Of a DNA stretch of 64,000 nucleotides, positions 48,438-57,915 are shown piece by piece (positions within the stretch are counted from its first letter, which is position 1; every line of letters starts with the position of its first letter). Origin of the DNA: Dyadobacter psychrotolerans (GTDB taxonomy: Bacteria > Bacteroidota > Bacteroidia > Cytophagales > Spirosomataceae); the NCBI RefSeq assembly GCF_004349265.1, contig NZ_SMFL01000006.1, positions 62,001 to 126,000 of the forward strand, written 5' to 3'. Below the pieces are notes generated by a model that made no database searches, was not told where the DNA came from, and worked only from the letters and a program-made list of their open reading frames with translations. The translations under genes were made by a program, and so were the position numbers.

Positions 48438-48655
48438 TTCATTCAATGATTAATTAAATCCAAACGGATCTAACAGGTGTGTATATCAACTTCTTGTGCA
48501 AGTTATAAAAAAGAACTTTTCCATTTGCAAACGGGTGCAAATGTTTTTATATGACTGTAAATAGTTAAAAACCGAATAACGTTTTGGCAATCCCACACCT
48601 TTGTCGTGTCGATTTACAACAGACAAATTCATTCAACCTTTAAACTATTACAAAC

Positions 48656-48991
48656 ATGAACTCAGTAAAATTAATCGGAAACGTAGGCCGCGAAATCAAT
48701 GTAAAAGAATTTGATGGCGGAAAAGTGGCAACCTTTTCTTTGGCTACCCACGAGTCTTATATCAATAAAAACAAGGAAGAGGTCAAAAACACAGCATGGC
48801 ATTCCATTGTAGCATGGGGACAGCTTGCAGAGCGCTGCGAAACCTTGTTGGAAAAAGGCAAGATGGTATCGATCGAAGGCAAACTAAATTACCGGCAATA
48901 TCAAAACAAAGAAAACCAAACCGTCCGGGTAGTTGAAATAGTTGCGTCCAAAGTAGACGAGGTGGTGAAAGATCAGGAGGTGAAGGCGTGA
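48656..48991 (+). CDS. ssb: Short single-stranded DNA-binding protein
   Basis: A 111-residue SSB built of one OB-fold: MNSVKLIGNVGREINVKE, VATFSLATHESYINKNKE, TAWHSIVAWGQLAERCETLLEKGKMVSIEGKL and YRQYQNKENQTVRVVEIVA. The usual flexible tail with the acidic DxDxPF tip, needed for partner binding in housekeeping SSB, is missing; the protein stops at VVKDQEVKA. So it is probably a second, shorter paralogue, as seen in several Bacteroidota. No replication gene is next to it. Confidence 0.9.
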   Translation: MNSVKLIGNVGREINVKEFDGGKVATFSLATHESYINKNKEEVKNTAWHSIVAWGQLAERCETLLEKGKMVSIEGKLNYRQYQNKENQTVRVVEIVASKVDEVVKDQEVKA

Positions 48992-49015
48992 GAATGGGCT
49001 TTTACTCACATTCTG

Positions 49016-49057
49016 ATACAGAATCCTGGCAGTATTTATGTAGCCAGGATTCTGTAT
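49016..49057. terminator. Long perfect hairpin between ssb and xylB
   Basis: A 15-bp perfect stem (49016-49030 with 49043-49057, ATACAGAATCCTGGC) around a 12-base loop, between the ssb stop at 48991 and the convergent kinase stop at 49063. No T-tract follows on either strand. It probably ends or stabilises both transcripts. Confidence 0.7.
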
Positions 49058-49062
49058 TAAAA

Positions 49063-50544
49063 TCAACCATTCACCAAAGCCTCTTTCCATTTCCCGTAAG
49101 CTTCTTTGGTAGCTTCTCTTACAGCAAGGTCTGGCTCAATGGTTCTTAATGCGGATAACCCGGTGAAGGCGTCCTCTCTTGTTTTGTAATAACCCAAGCC
49201 AAAACCCGCAGCACGGGCGGCACCCTGAGCACCATCTGTGTTGATCAGTTCAACGGTTGCTCCTGAAACGTTAGCAAATGTTTCACGAAAAACGGGACTC
49301 AGGAACATGTTGGCTTCACCAGCCCTGATATTTTTTAATGATACGCCCACAGTTTCCATGATTTCCATACCATAATACAATGCGAAAACAATGCCTTCCT
49401 GAGCAGCACGGGTCCAGTGGCTTAATCCATGACGACTAAATTGTAAACCTTTGAAGGTTGCTCCGGGATCCTGATTTTCAAGCATTCTTTCGGCTCCGTT
49501 ACCAAATGGCAGACAAAGCAATCCGTCTGAGCCTACGGGTGCCTGAGCGGCCAGTTCATTCATTTGAGGATATGAAACTGTTCCCTGCATCAGCGAATTT
49601 CTCAGCCAGCCATTCAGGCTGCCGGTTCCGTTGACACATAGAAGAACACCATAACGGGATGCTTTTGATATCGGATTCACGTGTAAAAATGTGTTGACTC
49701 TGGACAGCGAATCAAATTTGATCTGATCGCTTACACCATAAACAACACCCGAGGTTCCGGCGGTTGCAGCAACCTCACCCGGTTCCAGTACATTCAAAGA
49801 AAAAGCATTATTTGGCTGATCACCTGCACGATAAGTAACTGGTGTACCAGCTTTAATACCAAGAGCCAAAGCTGCTTCCGGCGTAACACGCCCCTGCTCA
49901 GAAAAAGTGGGCAGAACGGTTGGCATCAGGGAAGGATCAAAGCCGAAATGATTAAAAAGAAAATCGGCAGGACGTTCATTGACAAAATCCCAGAATATCC
50001 CTTCGGACAAACCTGAGGGTGTAGTAACAACTTCATTTGTCATGCGTGCTGCCAGATAGTCGCCTGGAAGCATAAATTTATCAACTTTTGCATAAACCTC
50101 AGGCTCATTCTGTTTTACCCAGCCTAACTTGGAAGCAGTAAAATTCCCGGGAGAATTAAGTAAATGAGGAAGTACATATTCTTCTCCCAGCGCTTCCATC
50201 GCCCGGTTTCCAACTTCCACTGCCCGGCTGTCACACCAGATAATGGAAGGTCGTAATACATTGAGATTTTTGTCGACTACCACCAGTCCGTGCATTTGGT
50301 AAGAAATACCTATAGCTCCGATTTCGTTAGGAGAAATACCCGATTTTTGCATTACTGCCTGAGACGCAAGGCATGCGTTTTCCCACCATAATTCAGGCTG
50401 CTGCTCAGCAAAACCGGGCTTTGGTGCGGCAATTGTCATTTCCTTCTCAGGGTAAAAAGCCGATGCAGCTACCACTCCGGTGTCGGCATGAAGTAAACAA
50501 GCTTTTACGGATGAACTGCCTAAATCAAATCCCAGGAAATACAT
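49063..50544 (-). CDS. xylB: Xylulokinase (FGGY family)
   Basis: A 493-residue carbohydrate kinase that would phosphorylate D-xylulose to xylulose-5-phosphate. Seen: FLGFDLGSSSVKACLL (phosphate-1 motif), GISYQMHGLVVVD (Met-His-Gly, typical of xylulokinase), PSIIWCDSRA, GDYLAARMTNEV, and TAGTSGVVYG (phosphate-2). The length fits XylB. No xylose isomerase gene is adjacent in this window, so the sugar is inferred from motif only. Stands alone on the minus strand. Confidence 0.88.
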   Translation of the reverse strand: MYFLGFDLGSSSVKACLLHADTGVVAASAFYPEKEMTIAAPKPGFAEQQPELWWENACLASQAVMQKSGISPNEIGAIGISYQMHGLVVVDKNLNVLRPSIIWCDSRAVEVGNRAMEALGEEYVLPHLLNSPGNFTASKLGWVKQNEPEVYAKVDKFMLPGDYLAARMTNEVVTTPSGLSEGIFWDFVNERPADFLFNHFGFDPSLMPTVLPTFSEQGRVTPEAALALGIKAGTPVTYRAGDQPNNAFSLNVLEPGEVAATAGTSGVVYGVSDQIKFDSLSRVNTFLHVNPISKASRYGVLLCVNGTGSLNGWLRNSLMQGTVSYPQMNELAAQAPVGSDGLLCLPFGNGAERMLENQDPGATFKGLQFSRHGLSHWTRAAQEGIVFALYYGMEIMETVGVSLKNIRAGEANMFLSPVFRETFANVSGATVELINTDGAQGAARAAGFGLGYYKTREDAFTGLSALRTIEPDLAVREATKEAYGKWKEALVNG

Positions 50545-50808
50545 ATTTATTATTTTAATTATGATTAAATGCTACGAATTTTTAAAGATAAGCGGTTAAA
50601 TTTTCAAAAATGCTCAAACATTCAAGATTTATCTTCGTTTAAGTGTAAAATATACACGTATTATTAAATACATGGGTTTTATTCATCCGGTATTCCATAC
50701 GCTGTTAAAAATAATATCTTAAAACACCATTATTTTGTAAAGATATTGAGACTATTGGAATCAATTTGAAGTCTAAATTGTGTTATCCCTGAGAGTCCGG
50801 GATTTATG

Positions 50809-50816
50809 TAAATTTG
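50809..50816 (+). promoter_or_regulatory. Candidate -7 box of the M28 peptidase gene
   Basis: TAAATTTG fits TAnnTTTG and lies 31 bases before the ATG at 50848. The rest of the 303-base gap from 50545 is AT-rich and shows no clear structure or gene. Confidence 0.35.
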
Positions 50817-50847
50817 TCTTTCCGGGACTTTCGCAAAACATCCTTTT

Positions 50848-52311
50848 ATGAGAAAAGCTGTACAATTTATTTTAGTGGGCGGAATTATTCTACTGTCTGC
50901 AGGTTTCAGGCCAAAAGACAAAAAATGGGAGAAGACTTTCTCGAAACTAGATTCCGATGTAAGGAAAAACAGTAAAGCCTACCAAACTCTTGGTGAAGCT
51001 ACCAAAACAATCGGGCACCGGCTTACGGGAAGTGCAAATGGCGAAAAGGCGGAAGAATATGCCTTTAAACTATTAAAAAGCTACGGATTTACTGATGTTG
51101 CCTACCAGCCTTTTGAAGTGGAAGCATGGATGCGTGATACGGTTACGCTTAGTATTGCTCCCGGAAGCAGCGACAACTTTCGCGACGTTCCGGTCGTTTC
51201 ACTGGCGCATTCGCCGGTTGATGCAAAATTACAGGGCGAAATCGTAGACGTTGGTAACGGGCTGGAGGAGGATTTTGAAGCAGTTAAAGCTAAAATAAAG
51301 GGGAAAATAGCACTTGCTAACATCGGACTTGTTGGTGTCACAGGCAAAAAAAATCTTCACCGGTCAGAGAAAACGGCTTTGGCGATTCAGTACGGAGCGG
51401 TTGGCATTATCATGGTAAATGGTGCTCCGGGCAAAATTCTGCTTACCGGAACGGCATCCGTTACAGGTGGAATCATCTCGATTCCGGCTGTTTGTATTTC
51501 CAATGACAGTGGCAATGAAGTTCGTAAATGGCTTAAAGAGGAAGCACCTTTAGAAGCTAATATTGAAATGCATAATGTTTCAAAGCCGATTAAAGCACGA
51601 AATGTCATTGCTACATTAAAAGGAAAATCGGATGAGAAAGTGATCATTGGCGGACACCTTGATTCATGGGATCTGGCGACGGGTGCGATCGATAACGGAA
51701 TTGGCTCGTTTGCGGTAATGGATGTGGCAAGAGCGTTTAAGTCACTTAAAGTAAAACCCGAACGCACTGTTCAGTTTGTTCTTTTTATGGGTGAAGAGCA
51801 AGGTCTGCTTGGTTCAAAACATTTTGTTGAAGAACTAAAAAAAACGGGTGCACTTGAAAAAGTCGCTTACATGATGAACCTCGATATGACCAACGACCCG
51901 ATCGGTGCCAATACATTTGGAAGAGAAGAAATGACGGATTTTTTCAAAACGGTCGGTGCTGCTGTTAAAAATGTTGATCCTTCATTCAAAAATGAAATAT
52001 TAAATCGTGCAGGCTTACATAGCGATCATCAGCCGTTTATGCTTGAAGGCGTTCCCATTGCAGGTCTTTCAGGTCAGCTGACTCCGGCTGTTTTACAATG
52101 CTATCATGCCGACTGCGATGATTTTAGCCTGGTAAATAAAGATCAGCTTGAAAATACGGTAAGAATCGCTTCGATGTACCTGTATGCACTGGCCAATACC
52201 GAAAGTTTGGCTGTGAAAAAACTTTCTGACACCAGCACCCGTGACTTTTTAATCTCTCAGGGATTAAAGCAGGAATTAGTTTTAGGCCAGGAATGGCGCT
52301 GGGGCAAATAA
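50848..52311 (+). CDS. Exported M28 family zinc aminopeptidase with PA domain
   Basis: A 487-residue co-catalytic zinc peptidase. A signal peptide (FILVGGIILLSAG) is followed by a PA insert (about 130-250: GKIALANIGLVGVTGKK, GAVGIIMVNGAPGK) and the M28 core. Metal ligands appear in order: His in IIGGHLDSWD, Asp in GAIDNGIGS, Glu pair in MGEEQGLLG, Asp in MMNLDMTND, His in QCYHADCDD. It likely trims periplasmic peptides from the N-terminus. The stop codon lies inside the left arm of the terminator shared with the convergent SMR gene. Confidence 0.92.
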   Translation: MRKAVQFILVGGIILLSAGFRPKDKKWEKTFSKLDSDVRKNSKAYQTLGEATKTIGHRLTGSANGEKAEEYAFKLLKSYGFTDVAYQPFEVEAWMRDTVTLSIAPGSSDNFRDVPVVSLAHSPVDAKLQGEIVDVGNGLEEDFEAVKAKIKGKIALANIGLVGVTGKKNLHRSEKTALAIQYGAVGIIMVNGAPGKILLTGTASVTGGIISIPAVCISNDSGNEVRKWLKEEAPLEANIEMHNVSKPIKARNVIATLKGKSDEKVIIGGHLDSWDLATGAIDNGIGSFAVMDVARAFKSLKVKPERTVQFVLFMGEEQGLLGSKHFVEELKKTGALEKVAYMMNLDMTNDPIGANTFGREEMTDFFKTVGAAVKNVDPSFKNEILNRAGLHSDHQPFMLEGVPIAGLSGQLTPAVLQCYHADCDDFSLVNKDQLENTVRIASMYLYALANTESLAVKKLSDTSTRDFLISQGLKQELVLGQEWRWGK

Positions 52312-52361
52312 AGTGAAACTGAAACTGGTTATTAAACATGATACCGGTTTCAGTTTCACTT
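52311..52361. terminator. Bidirectional terminator embedding both stop codons
   Basis: A 19-bp arm (52311-52329) pairs with 52343-52361, one mismatch (T-C) only. The M28 stop (52309-52311) touches the left arm and the stop of the convergent SMR gene (52356-52358) lies inside the right arm. T-rich runs follow weakly on both sides. Confidence 0.8.
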
Positions 52362-52673
52362 TGCAACTACTTTTAACCCTACAATCGAACCGATCAAAAG
52401 AAATACAAAAAACAGTCTCCAGAAATCGGTTGGTTCTTTGTACAAAATCATCCCCATCAACACAGTTCCTACTGCTCCTATTCCCGTCCAAACAGCATAA
52501 GCTGTACCAATCGGAATCGTTTGGATCGCCTTACTCAGCAAAAGAAAGCTCATACTGATACAAATCAGGAAAGCGACGGTCCACTTAAAATTTGAGAAAT
52601 TATTTGATAATTTCAGGCAGGTTGTAAAGCCAATTTCAAAGGCTCCTGCTACGATAAGAAAAATCCAGGCCAT
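52356..52673 (-). CDS. SMR-family exporter (Gdx/SugE-like)
   Basis: A 105-residue, four-helix small multidrug-resistance protein that works as an antiparallel dimer in the inner membrane. The essential membrane Glu is in the first helix (IVAGAFEIGFTTCLK, Glu13), and PIGTAYAVWTGIGAVGTVLMG is the family core. The sequence is nearer to Gdx/SugE guanidinium exporters than EmrE, a call made by pattern only. No guanidine riboswitch was seen upstream. Confidence 0.88.
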   Translation of the reverse strand: MAWIFLIVAGAFEIGFTTCLKLSNNFSNFKWTVAFLICISMSFLLLSKAIQTIPIGTAYAVWTGIGAVGTVLMGMILYKEPTDFWRLFFVFLLIGSIVGLKVVAK

Positions 52674-52759
52674 TTTGTTTGAGACGATTTACGTCAGCTG
52701 GTAAGGTTGCAAAGCTCGCCCGTTTTATTACCAAAACATTTTACATTTGTTAAAAAAGC

Positions 52760-53323
52760 TCATTGCCGTTCACCGCGAATCCTGCTCAGTGAAACCTGGC
52801 TGATGCCAAGATACGAAGCGATATGACCCAGCTGAATTCTTTTTGACAACCCAGGATAAGTTTCAGTAAATTCCCGGTACCGTTCTGCTGCCGGTTTAAA
52901 TTGCTGACTGATAAACCGCTGATCAGCTTTAATAAATTCCGATTCAGCCAGCTTCCTTCCCCAATTTGCAAGCTCAATCTCCAAATCATAAAGACGCTGT
53001 AACTCCCTGTGCGAAACTTTGTAAACTATGGATTCTTCCAGCAATTCAATACTTTCATATCCGGGTTTATCAGCAAAATAACTGTTTAAGGAAAGTAAAA
53101 TATCAGCTTCCTCTCCAAACCAGAAAGTCACTTCTTTATCGTCCTGATTACAAAAGGCGCGTGCAACACCTTTTTCAAGAAAAAATAATGAGCGTTCTGT
53201 TTTCCCCTCCCGGATAAGTAAATACCCTTTTGGATAAATTTCCTTTTGCAGCAGTGGCACCAGCCTGCTCAGACAGATTTCTGCCGGATTTAAACTGACA
53301 ATTTTCCTGATCGTGTTTTCCAA
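52760..53323 (-). CDS. Crp/Fnr-family transcription regulator
   Basis: A 187-residue regulator: cyclic-nucleotide-binding-like barrel (about 20-115: LLIREGKTERSLFFLEKGVARAF, KEVTFWFGEEADI) and a C-terminal helix-turn-helix (LGHIASYLGISQVSLSRIRG). No four-cysteine iron-sulfur set is present, so it is not an Fnr-type oxygen sensor. The effector is unknown. TTG at 53323 places the start where the family begins (ENTIRKIVSLNP); an ATG at 53398 would add 25 hydrophobic residues. Divergent from ispE. Confidence 0.8.
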   Translation of the reverse strand: MENTIRKIVSLNPAEICLSRLVPLLQKEIYPKGYLLIREGKTERSLFFLEKGVARAFCNQDDKEVTFWFGEEADILLSLNSYFADKPGYESIELLEESIVYKVSHRELQRLYDLEIELANWGRKLAESEFIKADQRFISQQFKPAAERYREFTETYPGLSKRIQLGHIASYLGISQVSLSRIRGERQ

Positions 53324-53433
53324 AGCGGTACCAGTTAACCAAACGAGAATCCCGTTTACTAACAAAGATAAAGATTGAGGCAGAACCCGACCGATCATTA
53401 GTAAGAAATGCAGATATTTGCATCCCAAAATTT

Positions 53434-54252
53434 ATGTTTCCAATGCTTGTCTTTCCAAATGCGAAAATCAATATCGGCCTGAATATCGTTAAAAAACGAA
53501 CTGACGGATATCACAATATCACATCCTGTTTTTATCCTGTCGGCTGGTCGGATGCGCTGGAAATCATTCCCGCAGATGTGTTTTCTTTTCACTCAGATGG
53601 TTCATTCATTCCCGGAAAAGAATCTGATAATCTGTGTGTAAAGGCCTATCAGATGATTGCAGCTGACTATTCACTGCCACCCGTTTCCATTCATTTACTG
53701 AAAATAATCCCCATCGGCGCGGGACTAGGCGGTGGCTCTTCTGATGCTGCATTCTCGATCAAGGCTATAAATCAATTGTTCCGATTAGAAATTTCTTTGG
53801 AAAAACAACAGGACTATGCACGTAGATTAGGCAGCGACTGTGCTTTCTTTATTCAAAACAAGCCGGTTTTCGCTTTTGAAAAAGGTGATCAGTTTGAGCC
53901 GGTTGATTTGAGTTTAAAGGGGAAATGGATTGTAATGGTTAATCCCGGTATTCATATTTCCACGATTGAGGCATACTCAGGAATAAAACCCGAAGAGCCT
54001 GAATATGATTTAAAACTCATATTAAAAGAACCACTCGCCGCCTGGAAAAACATTGTAAAAAATAATTTCGAGGTTACACTTTTTATAAAATATCCTCTCT
54101 TAGAAAATATAAAGCAAGATTTATACGATTTCGGTGCTGTATATGCAGCAATGAGCGGATCAGGGTCGACTTTATATGGAATTTTTGAAAAAGAAATTGA
54201 TCTGTCCGGCCATTTTGAACGTTTTAATGTCTGGCACGGTGCATTGATGTAG
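53434..54252 (+). CDS. ispE: 4-diphosphocytidyl-2-C-methyl-D-erythritol kinase
   Basis: A 272-residue GHMP kinase of the non-mevalonate isoprenoid pathway, phosphorylating CDP-methylerythritol. Seen: FPNAKINIGLNIVKKRTDGYHNI (N-terminal family motif with Lys and Asp), the ATP-binding PIGAGLGGGSSDAAF and the C-terminal AAMSGSGSTLYGIF. Full length. It is followed 97 bases on by a cytochrome oxidase subunit gene, and lies divergent to the Crp-family gene 110 bases away. Confidence 0.95.
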   Translation: MFPMLVFPNAKINIGLNIVKKRTDGYHNITSCFYPVGWSDALEIIPADVFSFHSDGSFIPGKESDNLCVKAYQMIAADYSLPPVSIHLLKIIPIGAGLGGGSSDAAFSIKAINQLFRLEISLEKQQDYARRLGSDCAFFIQNKPVFAFEKGDQFEPVDLSLKGKWIVMVNPGIHISTIEAYSGIKPEEPEYDLKLILKEPLAAWKNIVKNNFEVTLFIKYPLLENIKQDLYDFGAVYAAMSGSGSTLYGIFEKEIDLSGHFERFNVWHGALM

Positions 54253-54349
54253 ATTTATTCTTACAACAAGTATGTAAATGGTAAATAAATTGTCATTATA
54301 TTCACTTGTTGCTTTAAATCAGAGCCTTATAAAAGATTGATAAACAGGG

Positions 54350-54961
54350 ATGAGCACAAGGCCTTCTACCAAATTACGGGAAAACCCATTCTCCAGAAGA
54401 AGGGAGCCACTGGGCTTCATGCTCTGGCTTGGTGTGATTGGCAGTTCACTCTTGTTTACAACCATTTTTATCGTTTATCTGGTGCGTATGCACGAAGAGC
54501 AAGATCATTTTGTTGCACTTCCTGATATGTTCTGGCTGAGTACACTAGTCATCTTATTCAGCAGTATAACCTTGCATGAAGCCAACCTGGCCTTTGTTCA
54601 GGAACGTTTCTTACATTACCGCGTCTTTTTAGGAACCACTTTTATTCTAGGAGTAACTTTTATGTTACTGCAAATAAGCGGTTGGCTGGAAATGATTAAA
54701 GCAGGTGCTTTCGCGGGACAAAATAATTCCATCGCATTCGTATACCTGCTCACGGGTCTTCACCTGTTACACATTTTGGGCGGCATTGTTTATCTAAGCA
54801 TTCTTTTCCAAAAGGCTGTTAAAAACAGAACCTATGTGGATTCTTTTGTTTACAGCGTCAACCCTCCAAACCGTCTTCGCCTCAAATTAATGACACGTTA
54901 CTGGCATTTTGTTGATGCTTTGTGGCTTGCTGTTTTTATTTTTCTCGTCCTTTTATATTAA
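54350..54961 (+). CDS. Cytochrome c oxidase subunit III-like protein
   Basis: A 203-residue membrane protein with five helices, matching heme-copper oxidase subunit [76 protein letters not shown] and [18 protein letters not shown] with the family pattern YWHFVDxxW. Subunits I and II are absent here, so it stands alone behind ispE. The 4-base overlap with the convergent MFS gene leaves no room for a terminator. Confidence 0.88.
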   Translation: MSTRPSTKLRENPFSRRREPLGFMLWLGVIGSSLLFTTIFIVYLVRMHEEQDHFVALPDMFWLSTLVILFSSITLHEANLAFVQERFLHYRVFLGTTFILGVTFMLLQISGWLEMIKAGAFAGQNNSIAFVYLLTGLHLLHILGGIVYLSILFQKAVKNRTYVDSFVYSVNPPNRLRLKLMTRYWHFVDALWLAVFIFLVLLY

Positions 54962-56169
54962 AAATTACGTTTGAGGCTCCTTCTGGCCAGGTAAGTGCTA
55001 ACCAGTGTTAGAACGGCCGCCATTAGCATTGGGGCACCCGGAAGATAAACCGGAGCAGCGGGCTGCGTGAAGTAAGAAAATAAATTGGTCATTAACGGCG
55101 GGCCGATGATAGAAGTAAGGCTTTGAAGGCTTGTAAGTGCTCCCTGAATTTCACCCTGCTCATTTGCTGCCACCTGTGTTGAAATAATACCTTGCAGGGA
55201 TGGACCGGCAATACTTCCCAGGATGTACGGAACCATAAAAACATACATCATCCAGCCCTGGGTGGCAAAAGCATACAAAGTAAAACCAACCGCATAAAGC
55301 AGTAAGCCAAGATAAACGCCTCGTTTCTGCCCCAGTTTTGGAATGATCAGACGAATCAGGTAACCCTGAATTACAGCGCTTAACAATCCCACTGCTCCCA
55401 GCGAATAGCCGATCTGGGCTTCACTCCATCCAAATTTTTCGATCACATAAAATGACCAGTTACTTTGAACGGCATGCAAAGCTACATAAACCAGACCCAG
55501 TGAAACAATAAGTCCGTAAATGACCGGGTACCTTTTCAGATTTTTAAATGAGCCCAAAGGATTTGCTCTCGACCATTCAAACTTCCGGCGATTCTCAGGC
55601 TGCAGGGATTCCGGCAGGATGAAGTAACCATATAGCCAGTTTACAAATGATAATACTGCGGCAGCCATAAACGGAACGCGCGAACCATACTGCCCAAGCA
55701 AACCTCCCAAAACCGGTCCTATAATAAAACCAAGTCCAAAAGCCGCCCCAAGCAACCCGAAGTTCTGTGCCCGTTTTTCAGGCGTGCTGATGTCCGCGAT
55801 GTAAGCGGCGCCTGTAGTGAAACTTGCACCCATGATACCAGCGATGACCCGTCCGACATAAAGCCAGGCAAGTGTGGGAGCGAAAGCAAGAAAAACGTAA
55901 TCGACACCAAAGCCGAAAAGTGAAGCCAGTAAAACCGGTCTGCGGCCAAACTGGTCGCTGATGCCACCGATTACGGGAGCAAAAATAAACTGCATAAAGG
56001 CGTAGGCAAACAAAAGCCATCCGCCATCACGGGAAGCTGCGCTGATACTGTCGCCTGTGAGCTCGCTGATGAGCTTGGGCATTACAGGAATGATGATTCC
56101 AAGACCGATAACATCGATCAGCAAAGTGACAAAGATAAAACCCAGGGCAGGAGATCGTTTGGCGGACAT
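54958..56169 (-). CDS. MFS drug-proton antiporter (TCR/Tet-type)
   Basis: A 403-residue, twelve-helix exporter. The DHA1 motif A is seen as [14 protein letters not shown] after helix 2, plus [18 protein letters not shown] in helix 1 and [12 protein letters not shown] (motif C of antiporters). It resembles the TCR/Tet branch, but resistance cannot be claimed from sequence alone. Normal length; single gene. It overlaps the oxidase subunit gene end-to-end by 4 bases. Confidence 0.9.
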   Translation of the reverse strand: MSAKRSPALGFIFVTLLIDVIGLGIIIPVMPKLISELTGDSISAASRDGGWLLFAYAFMQFIFAPVIGGISDQFGRRPVLLASLFGFGVDYVFLAFAPTLAWLYVGRVIAGIMGASFTTGAAYIADISTPEKRAQNFGLLGAAFGLGFIIGPVLGGLLGQYGSRVPFMAAAVLSFVNWLYGYFILPESLQPENRRKFEWSRANPLGSFKNLKRYPVIYGLIVSLGLVYVALHAVQSNWSFYVIEKFGWSEAQIGYSLGAVGLLSAVIQGYLIRLIIPKLGQKRGVYLGLLLYAVGFTLYAFATQGWMMYVFMVPYILGSIAGPSLQGIISTQVAANEQGEIQGALTSLQSLTSIIGPPLMTNLFSYFTQPAAPVYLPGAPMLMAAVLTLVSTYLARRSLKRNF

Positions 56170-56282
56170 AGCGTAGTGTTATGTTCAAAAATACAGCTAA
56201 ATCCTGATCAACAACCAAATATGAACCGAAAATTTGTTTTGCCGTAGTTGAAATGAGACAATGGCTCAGGCATTACAAAATA

Positions 56283-57863
56283 CTATTTTTTCAAAATCTT
56301 AAACTCCACTCGCCGGTTACGCTGCTGCCCTTCCGGTGTATCGTTTTTGGCAACAGGAACGGTTTCTCCATAACCTTTACTTGCTACGCGGTCGGGTTCA
56401 ATTCCTTTTCCAATCAGATATTCCTGTACGGAATCTGCCCGGTCCTGAGACAGTTTTAGGTTAAATTCATTACCACCCACATTGTCCGTGTGTCCGCCAA
56501 GTTCAATAAACAGCGTTTTATTTTCTGCCATCGTGATTGCGATACGGTTAAGCTCAGGAAACGATTCACTGTTTAACGTAGATTTTCCGGTTGCGAAGAA
56601 AATGTTGTTCAACCTCACGATTTGTCCTTCTTCTATCGGAATCAGTTTCAGCGATTTGTTATTGATTTCGCTATATTTTTTTGACTTGCCGTCCGCAGTC
56701 GAATCGGTTAAATCGACGTTTTCACCCTCTGCAATAAAGTTTGATGCAACTGCACGCATGCTGTATTTTTTGCCTTTGGGTAAAACCAGTTTATATTCGC
56801 CGGTTAGCGGATTAGTTGTGGCAGTTCCGACTTCTTCTCCTGTTGCCAGGTCTTCATAAATAATGGAAGCTTCCACAGGTTTTCCTGTTTTTGAATCCGT
56901 AACCTTTCCACTGATCAGCGCTACGGGGTCGGATGTTGGGACAATTGCAATTGTTGCTTTGGCAGTATCTCCGGGCACTTGTTTTGGCTGGAGATTGTAA
57001 CGGACAACATCTCCTTTTCCTTCAGTATCCTTAAAAGAAACCATGTAAGCATAATCACCAATAGCAGAAATGGAGTAATAAGCATCGTAACCATCGGTGT
57101 TGATAGCGGATCCCAGATTAACAGGCCGACTCCATCTCTTCCAGGATTTGTCGATACGCTTGCTGTAATAGATGTCATTACTTCCCTGCCCTCCTTTTCG
57201 GTCACTTGAAAAATAAAGCGTTACGCCATCGGGGGCTAGAAACGGGGTTGTTTCGGTAAATTCTTCACTATTTATCTCAGGCCCCAGATTTAATGGTTTC
57301 GACCAGGAGCCGTCTTTTTGTTTAAAACTCACATAAAGATCATCCACTTTACTGTTTTTCTTTTCACTAAAAGACATTACTAAAACCTTTCCATCGGTTG
57401 AAAGATACCCGCAGTCGAACTGGCCCTTACTGATTTTTGCATAACCGGGAATGTCAATTTTATTTGGTGCAGCCCATCCTCTTGTTGTTCTTTTGCTGGT
57501 AGAAAATCCTCTTGTTTCATAAACCCCATTTTTATAGGATCCTTTTAGCAAAAGCGTATTACCATCCGGAGTGATGCTGTAAAGACTATTATAATCTTCT
57601 TTATTCAATGGAGATGGCAATCTTCTTGCCTGAGACCAAAGGTCATTTTTAAGTTCAGAATACCAGATATCCTGACTGCCTTTCGCTCCATGTGTATTTT
57701 GCGGATGGCTTACACGAGAAAAATAGATGGTCTTCCCGTCCGGAGAAATGGTCGGAGCAATTTCGTTATATTCCGTATTGACCATCTTGCCCAGGTTTTC
57801 CAATTGCGCCTGGCTGGCGGTAAAAACAAAAGTAAATACGATCAGAAAAAGAAAAATTCGCAT
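56283..57863 (-). CDS. OmpA-family protein with PD40 propeller repeats
   Basis: A 526-residue envelope protein. A signal peptide (FLFLIVFTFVFTASQAQ) is followed by WD40-like PD40 repeats (about 30-280: APTISPDGKTIYFSR, TPFLAPDGVTLYFSSDRKGGQGSNDIYYS), a carboxypeptidase-regulatory-like domain (about 315-390: ISGKVTDSKTGKPVEASIIY) and the C-terminal OmpA domain (about 400-526: FFATGKSTLNSES, LGGHTDNVGGNEFN, VASKGYGE). The OmpA domain should bind peptidoglycan while the propeller meets other proteins. The ATG at 57863 gives the signal peptide. Confidence 0.9.
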   Translation of the reverse strand: MRIFLFLIVFTFVFTASQAQLENLGKMVNTEYNEIAPTISPDGKTIYFSRVSHPQNTHGAKGSQDIWYSELKNDLWSQARRLPSPLNKEDYNSLYSITPDGNTLLLKGSYKNGVYETRGFSTSKRTTRGWAAPNKIDIPGYAKISKGQFDCGYLSTDGKVLVMSFSEKKNSKVDDLYVSFKQKDGSWSKPLNLGPEINSEEFTETTPFLAPDGVTLYFSSDRKGGQGSNDIYYSKRIDKSWKRWSRPVNLGSAINTDGYDAYYSISAIGDYAYMVSFKDTEGKGDVVRYNLQPKQVPGDTAKATIAIVPTSDPVALISGKVTDSKTGKPVEASIIYEDLATGEEVGTATTNPLTGEYKLVLPKGKKYSMRAVASNFIAEGENVDLTDSTADGKSKKYSEINNKSLKLIPIEEGQIVRLNNIFFATGKSTLNSESFPELNRIAITMAENKTLFIELGGHTDNVGGNEFNLKLSQDRADSVQEYLIGKGIEPDRVASKGYGETVPVAKNDTPEGQQRNRRVEFKILKK

Positions 57864-57915
57864 CGTTTTATATGAGGGTATTTTTAGTGGTGTAGTGTTA
57901 GAAGTCACCGAAATA

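Noticed and set aside
52674-52759. Possible guanidine riboswitch ahead of the Gdx/SugE-like exporter
   Set aside because: Neither the ykkC core nor the paired ACGR-loop hairpins of the mini-ykkC type could be found.
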